Part shown: positions 59,491-64,000 of the stretch, piece by piece
Layout: every line of letters begins with the position of its first letter
How positions within the stretch are numbered: position 1 is the first letter of the stretch
From: Pseudovirgaria hyperparasitica
Lineage: Eukaryota; Ascomycota; Dothideomycetes; Acrospermales; Acrospermaceae
Reading direction: 5' to 3'
Assembly (NCBI RefSeq): GCF_010093815.1
Contig: NW_022985552.1
Location: 1,225,943-1,289,942 of the forward strand
DNA length: 64,000 nucleotides
Position numbers and translations under genes: made by a program
Notes under the pieces: model-generated
Database searches by the model: none
Told to the model about the DNA's origin: nothing
What the model saw: the letters and a program-made list of their open reading frames with translations, nothing else

Positions 59491-62486
59491 CTACGTGTTC
59501 TGGGTTGCGCCGAGCGCGCGGAACAAAGCCTGGATGAAATCGGACACTGTTGCGACAAGCTACGCATGGTTAGGAAGTGCAAAACAAGACCGAACGTGAT
59601 AAAGAAAACTTACAGGAGTAGCGTCGCCGATGAGCTCAGACGTTTGGGAGACAAAGACATCAGACAAAAGGTTCTGGGCGTTTTGCAGTAGTTTCACGAT
59701 ACCATCCACACTGTCTGGGGTGAGAATAGGCATGACTGCGTCTACGATGCCCTTGATGTCGATGTTGTCGATTGTGTCCAACAACGGCATGATCTGGTCG
59801 ACTAATTTCGCAATATCGATCTTTCCGAGGGCGCTCACGAGCGGACCAGCGTTTCCGATCAAAGAGGTGGTGTTCTTGACGAAATCATCCGTGAGAAGGT
59901 CTTCAGCGTTGTACAAGAGGTCGTATATACCCTTAATGCCAGACTCGGAGAGTAAGGGCATCAGCTGGCGGAATATGCCGACAAAGTCGATAGATGCGAC
60001 GTCCTCAAGCAGCGGCTGAACTTGCTTACTCAATGGTGAGAAATCGACACTGGTGACGGCGTCTAGGAGAGGACCAATTTGGTCAACCAGGCCAGAGTAA
60101 TCTGGTCGGGTAACGGCTTGGAGGATAGGGGAGACCTGGCTGACCATGTTGGTAAAGTCGACTGATGTTACGGCAGACAACAATGGCCCGACTTGGTCAA
60201 CAAGATTGGAGAAATCGATGGAACTGATCGATCCAAGTAGAGGATCGACTTGGGAGATCACGTTGGACAGGTCGTGAGTGCGAAGATCTGCCAGAACAGG
60301 GTTTAATAGATCCACGACAGGCTCCAAATCCAATTTGCCAAGCTCTCCTACTAGAGGACCTGCGCCTGTGATAAGCGAACGGGTGTTGTTGACAAAGTCT
60401 GGTGTCAGGAGGTCTTCCGCATTGTCGAGCAGCATGAGAATCCCATTGATACCATCGGATGTTAGGAGTGGTTTTAGGGCGTCGAAGAGACTCTTCAGGT
60501 CTAATTCGTTCACCTCGTCGAGTAAGGGTGAGACTTGATCTAAGAGCGGGCCGACCTTGTTCAGCAATCCGGCTATATCTGCTTCCGTCAGGCTTTGAAG
60601 CAGAGGGGCCGCGTCAGACACCAAGGTCTTGAGTTTATCGGTCGTGTCCTTGTCGAGAAGACTCTCAGCATTATCCAAGAGTGTCAGGATGCCTTCAATG
60701 GACTCCTTTGTCAAAAGAGGCTTTAAAGATTCGAGAACACCGCCGATATCAACTTCGTTCAACGATCCTAAGAGAGATTTCAGAGTGTCGACTGTGTTCT
60801 CATCCAAAAGGTTCCCAGCGCTGGTTACCAAGCTCTTGAGCTGGCCGGTCGTATCCTGATCTAGGAGACTCTCGGCATTGTCTAGGAGTGTCAAGATGCC
60901 TTCGATTGACTCCTTCGTCAAAAGTGGCTTCAGAGAGTCCAGAACGCCGCCAATGTCGACATCATTCAATGTGGACAGAAGGGATTTCAACGTATTTGTA
61001 GTGTTCTCGTCCAAGAGATTCCCAGCGCTAGATACTAAGCTCTTCAGCTGGTCGGTCGTGTCTTTGTCCAAGAGGGTCTCCGCATTGTCCAGGAGGGTTA
61101 GGATGCCGTCAATGGAATCTTTGGTCAAAATCGGCTTTAATGAATCCAAAACGCCAGCAATGTCAACATCATTTAACGTAGACAGCAGACTCTTCAATGT
61201 ATTGACTGTATTCTCATCGAGCAGGCTTTCGGCATTTCGGAGTAGACCAACGACTCCATTGATTTCGTCACGATTGAGGATTGGTGATAACGCATCAAGA
61301 ACACCAGCAATGTCGACGTTATTCAACGTAGACAGAAGGTTCTTAAGTGTACCGGTCGTGTCCTCATCGAGCAGAGTCTCGGCATTTCGGAGTAGACCAA
61401 CAACTCCATTGATCTCGTCACGGTTGAGAATGGGAGATAAGGCGTCAAGCACACCAGCGATATCAACGTCGTTCAGTGTAGACAACAAGCTCTTAAGCGT
61501 GTTGACGGTGTTTTCGTCCAAGAGTGTCTCAGCACTACTTAGAAGGCTCACAAGACCATTGGTACCATCATCGGATAATAACTTCTGAGCGTTTCTGAGA
61601 AGGCCAACGACACCAGTGATCTCTTCTCGAGTCAGCAAAGGAGAAAGTGCATCCAATACACCTTCGAGATCAATCTGTTGAATCCTCTCAATCAACGGTG
61701 ATGCTTGTCCAATCAGCGTGGAGGTCTGGTTGACGAAATCAGGCGTCAGAAGGTTGTCGGCGTTGGTGAGAATGTCAGAAATCTTGTCCACGTTGCCGGA
61801 AGTCAGGAGCTTGGCAGCGTTGGCTAAGAGACTGCCCAAGTTTGCTCCATTGAGCTCGTCCACAAGGCTCTTCAAATCCAAAGAACCGACCAGATTGAGC
61901 AGATCCCTAATCTGGGTTGGAACAGGCGGCTGCAACGTCTCTGCAAGGTACGTGAGTGAGTCATGTACGGCCTGCAGGAAATCGACAGTGAGCTACACCG
62001 ACATATTAGCTTCTTCTCTTTGTTATATCGACGGAACATCAATTTAGCGGCACTTCACAGCAGTTCTTCTCTGCTAGAGCACGGCCATACTGATGCCCAT
62101 TCATGTGCACCTACAAGTTCAGATAGGACTTTGACCAAATCACCAAGCTGGCCCAATTGAGATGTGAGGGTCCCGATCGCGGTGATAAGATCTCCGAGAT
62201 CACCAAGGCCATCCAGAAGGTTGGGACTATTGTCGCTATTATTCGATTGTCGTCGGTAGAGAGGGGTATTGCGTTTCTCATTGTTGTGTTCTCTTAGTAA
62301 TGCGTTCATTTCTTTCAATGTCGACGTCAATTCCGACCGGGGAACCAGAGCCAAGTCATGCTTTGCCAGAATCTCTTCCAGTTGAAGACTATTTAACAGC
62401 TCGGTTGCAGATTCGACATGACTTTCTGCAACTGCAACACTCATGAATGGGGTGGCCACGGCCAACAACACGTTCGAAAAGCGCAT
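59491..62486 (-). CDS. Secreted Leu/Asp-rich tandem-repeat protein of unknown function
   Basis: I do not recognise a family. Three exons, 62486-62115, 61992-59614 and 59559-59491, give 939 residues. The start ATG at 62486 opens a signal peptide (MRFSNVLLAVATPFMSVAVA). Kex2-type sites (NEKR, LYRR) follow near residues 70-80, then short LGDLGDL-type repeats. From about 160 to 600 come tandem units of 50 residues (AETLLDENTVNTLKSLLSTL, then NDVDIAGVLDALSPILNRDE, then INGVVGLLRN), three of them enlarged to 69 by an extra 19-residue module (KSLVSSAGNLLD type). From about 660 to 780 the 19-residue module stands alone in tandem (VDFTNMVSQVSPILQAVTS type). No cysteine is seen in the repeats and no membrane anchor at the end. 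The pattern predicts amphipathic helices stacked as a solenoid. The two introns (122 and 54 nt) are phase 0; the second has a CTAAC branch point. Confidence 0.8.
60600..61560. repeat. Coding tandem repeats, 207-bp and 150-bp periods
   Basis: Inside the repeat-protein gene the DNA itself repeats. Matching strings start at 60681, 60888 and 61095 (207 bp apart) and at 61231 and 61381 (150 bp apart). Copies differ at scattered, mostly third-position sites, so the array is old enough to have diverged but still recent at protein level. The 57-bp difference equals one 19-codon module. Confidence 0.85.
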
Positions 62487-63224
62487 CGTTAGGACTGATA
62501 CGGTGCTGCGGCCTGCTTCGATCCCAGGGTCAGTCGTTCTGGAAGGAAATTCGGGACTACCTGACGAGCATAAGAGATTTGGTGTAGTGCGATTGTTCTT
62601 ATCATCCAGGGAATTGGCAAATCCGGGGTCACTCTCGCACGGCGCTGGTGCTCGGACTGACCTGACTTTCACATGAACCGCATAATTGCTGTGGAGTACT
62701 GGAGCACGGAAGTCCTAGTGACGGCGAATGGGATCGTGCAGAAGTGCGAGCATCGACTGATGTCCTTATGTTTACTCCAAATTACGCTGCAGCTTCCGCA
62801 CGCAATTCCAGTAGAATCACCACCGATCGGCGGGTCGGATCAGCGATTGCTCGACCTCTTCCGTCGCTGTCGGCGGCGCTAGTGTTAGCTGGACGGCTGG
62901 TAGGACTCAAAGGATTCACGCTAACGATTTTGAGCTGTCAGCCATCAACACTAGTGGAAGTCTAATCATGTTTTTGGTCACGCGAGGCGGAAGAACTATC
63001 ATGTGAATGTACACTCTCTTTCCGGCCAGCACCTTACTTCTGGGGTTGCCCCACGGGGAACGGCAGAGTGCGAAGCCCAGGAGTCAAGACAGAACCTCAT
63101 TGATAACCTAATCTGTAGTTGTGAAATCTCCTGCGCGTCAGGTCGTATAGCCAGGTCATTCTACCCTCCTTACGCTATTACACATATCCCAGTAGGAGTA
63201 GTATTTGCGTGGAAAGGGTTCAAA
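62487..63224. promoter_or_regulatory. Divergent promoter, repeat-protein gene and DUF3712 gene
   Basis: A 738-bp region between two divergent start codons. Open frames on both strands extend the neighbouring genes 5' only by using non-ATG starts and are not supported. No distinct operator was recognised. Confidence 0.45.
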
Positions 63225-64000
63225 ATGCCAGCTGACGACATCAATCCGTGGAAAGACCAAGCTGAGGACCGCGGCGCCGATGAGACAAAGGCAACGCTGA
63301 ACGAACAGCTCGACCACAATGAGAAGTCCCAGAATGAAGACATGACATCACAAGGAGCCATGGCAGCAGGTGCACGGGAGGGTTCGGTGCATTCAGATCA
63401 GAGCGGTAGTGATAATTCTCTGGTGAAAGACAGGAATGCCTCGCCAATGACAAAGAAGGAAAAGATAATGGCACATTTCAAGCGATTCTGGATATGGTAT
63501 GCTGTCGGCATTTTCATACTCCTTGCAATATTGCTCCCCATCACGTAAGTGTTATCCTAAAATCAACTGAAAGTTATCCTTACGATATCTACCCAGATTC
63601 ACGATCATCGTTCCACGAATCGTACAGAACGTGATTGACGGTAATGATTTACCAATCTACAGCGGCAGCTTGAGTGCCTCCACCCCAACTAGCTTAAAGA
63701 TGGTAAACATCAACCTAAGTATTGCCTACTGTACAGGAAGCTAATAGCTTATATTCAAGGAAATCAACACAGCATTCCATGTGCCCCTAGGCGTGAAGAT
63801 CGACCCGTTAAACCTGCAACTTTACAACATCGAAACACCAGGTTACTCGCCATTCCTCAACCTCTCTATACCAACCTTGCACATCAAACGGCCTCGGACC
63901 AACTTTACGATTCCAATGCAAGACATAGAATTGGACGACGTGAGTGAGCTAACCAATTGGTTCGGCCAATTCTTCCTGCAAGAGCAAACGAATCTCGGAG
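63225..64000 (+). CDS. DUF3712-type single-pass membrane protein, 3' part missing
   Basis: Three exons are visible, 63225-63544, 63597-63702 and 63760 to the window edge; the joined part is ~222 residues. The start ATG at 63225 (MPADDINPWKDQAED) opens an acidic, hydrophilic N-terminus of ~85 residues. One membrane helix follows (FWIWYAVGIFILLAILLPIT), then the DUF3712 region with the typical VPRIVQNVIDGNDLPIYSG and FHVPLGVKIDPLNLQLYN. The topology suggests a type II protein with a cytosolic N-terminus and a large luminal or external domain; fungal relatives sit in the vacuolar or other endomembranes. Both introns keep phase (2 and 0). The GTGAGT near 63940 is read as coding because the frame beyond it (LTNWFGQFFLQEQ) is protein-like. 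It is divergent from the secreted repeat protein. Confidence 0.8.

Noticed and set aside
60878-61588. Long plus-strand open frame of 236 codons
   Set aside because: It is the complement of the tandem-repeat gene; the repeat keeps the opposite frame open too. The minus-strand frame has the signal peptide, splice sites and repeat logic.
62487-62672. 62-codon N-terminal extension of the repeat protein
   Set aside because: It begins with GTG and would bury the signal peptide that starts at the ATG at 62486.

Overview
The window is nuclear DNA of a filamentous ascomycete, most likely a Dothideomycete-type mould. The evidence is short introns (mostly 45-70 nt, GT..AG, with CTAAC/CTGAC-like branch points), single-copy fungal housekeeping genes, and fungal-type families: Zn2Cys6 factor, PDR transporter, type-3 copper tyrosinase, AA5 copper oxidase, PAN protein, DUF2433 and DUF3712. 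The class-level placement is inference. No intact transposon, CRISPR array, rRNA or viral element was seen.

Positions 1-22.6 kb are gene-dense and conserved: MED13 (minus, cut by the window edge), ENP2/NOL10 (plus), a small spliced gene of unknown function, a Ppc89/Cep57-like spindle-pole protein (minus), tRNA-Lys(CTT), a Kap123-type importin beta (minus), a DUF2433 phosphoesterase-like protein with an RGG tail (plus) and NCR1/NPC1 (plus).

Positions 22.6-64 kb are sparser, with intergenic stretches of 1-4 kb and AT-rich patches. This part holds a tiny Cys-rich metallothionein-like ORF, a Zn2Cys6 regulator convergent with a tyrosinase (stop codons one base apart), COX15, a BTB-domain protein, TIM17 (with a 16-nt microexon), a secreted 8-cysteine protein in an AT-rich pocket, a galactose-oxidase-like AA5 enzyme with two discoidin-like modules, a full-size PDR ABC transporter, a secreted PAN-like protein, a decayed subtilase-like locus, and a 939-residue secreted, Cys-free, Leu/Asp-rich tandem-repeat protein. 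The repeat protein is divergent from a DUF3712 membrane protein cut by the right edge.

Most genes are unrelated neighbours, not pathway members. Two local pairings stand out: regulator plus tyrosinase (26.8-30.4 kb), and repeat protein plus DUF3712 protein sharing one 738-bp promoter (59.5-64 kb). The repeat protein is the best candidate for something undescribed. Spliced models were built by hand from splice signals and reading-frame continuity. All junctions given keep phase, but none is confirmed by transcripts.
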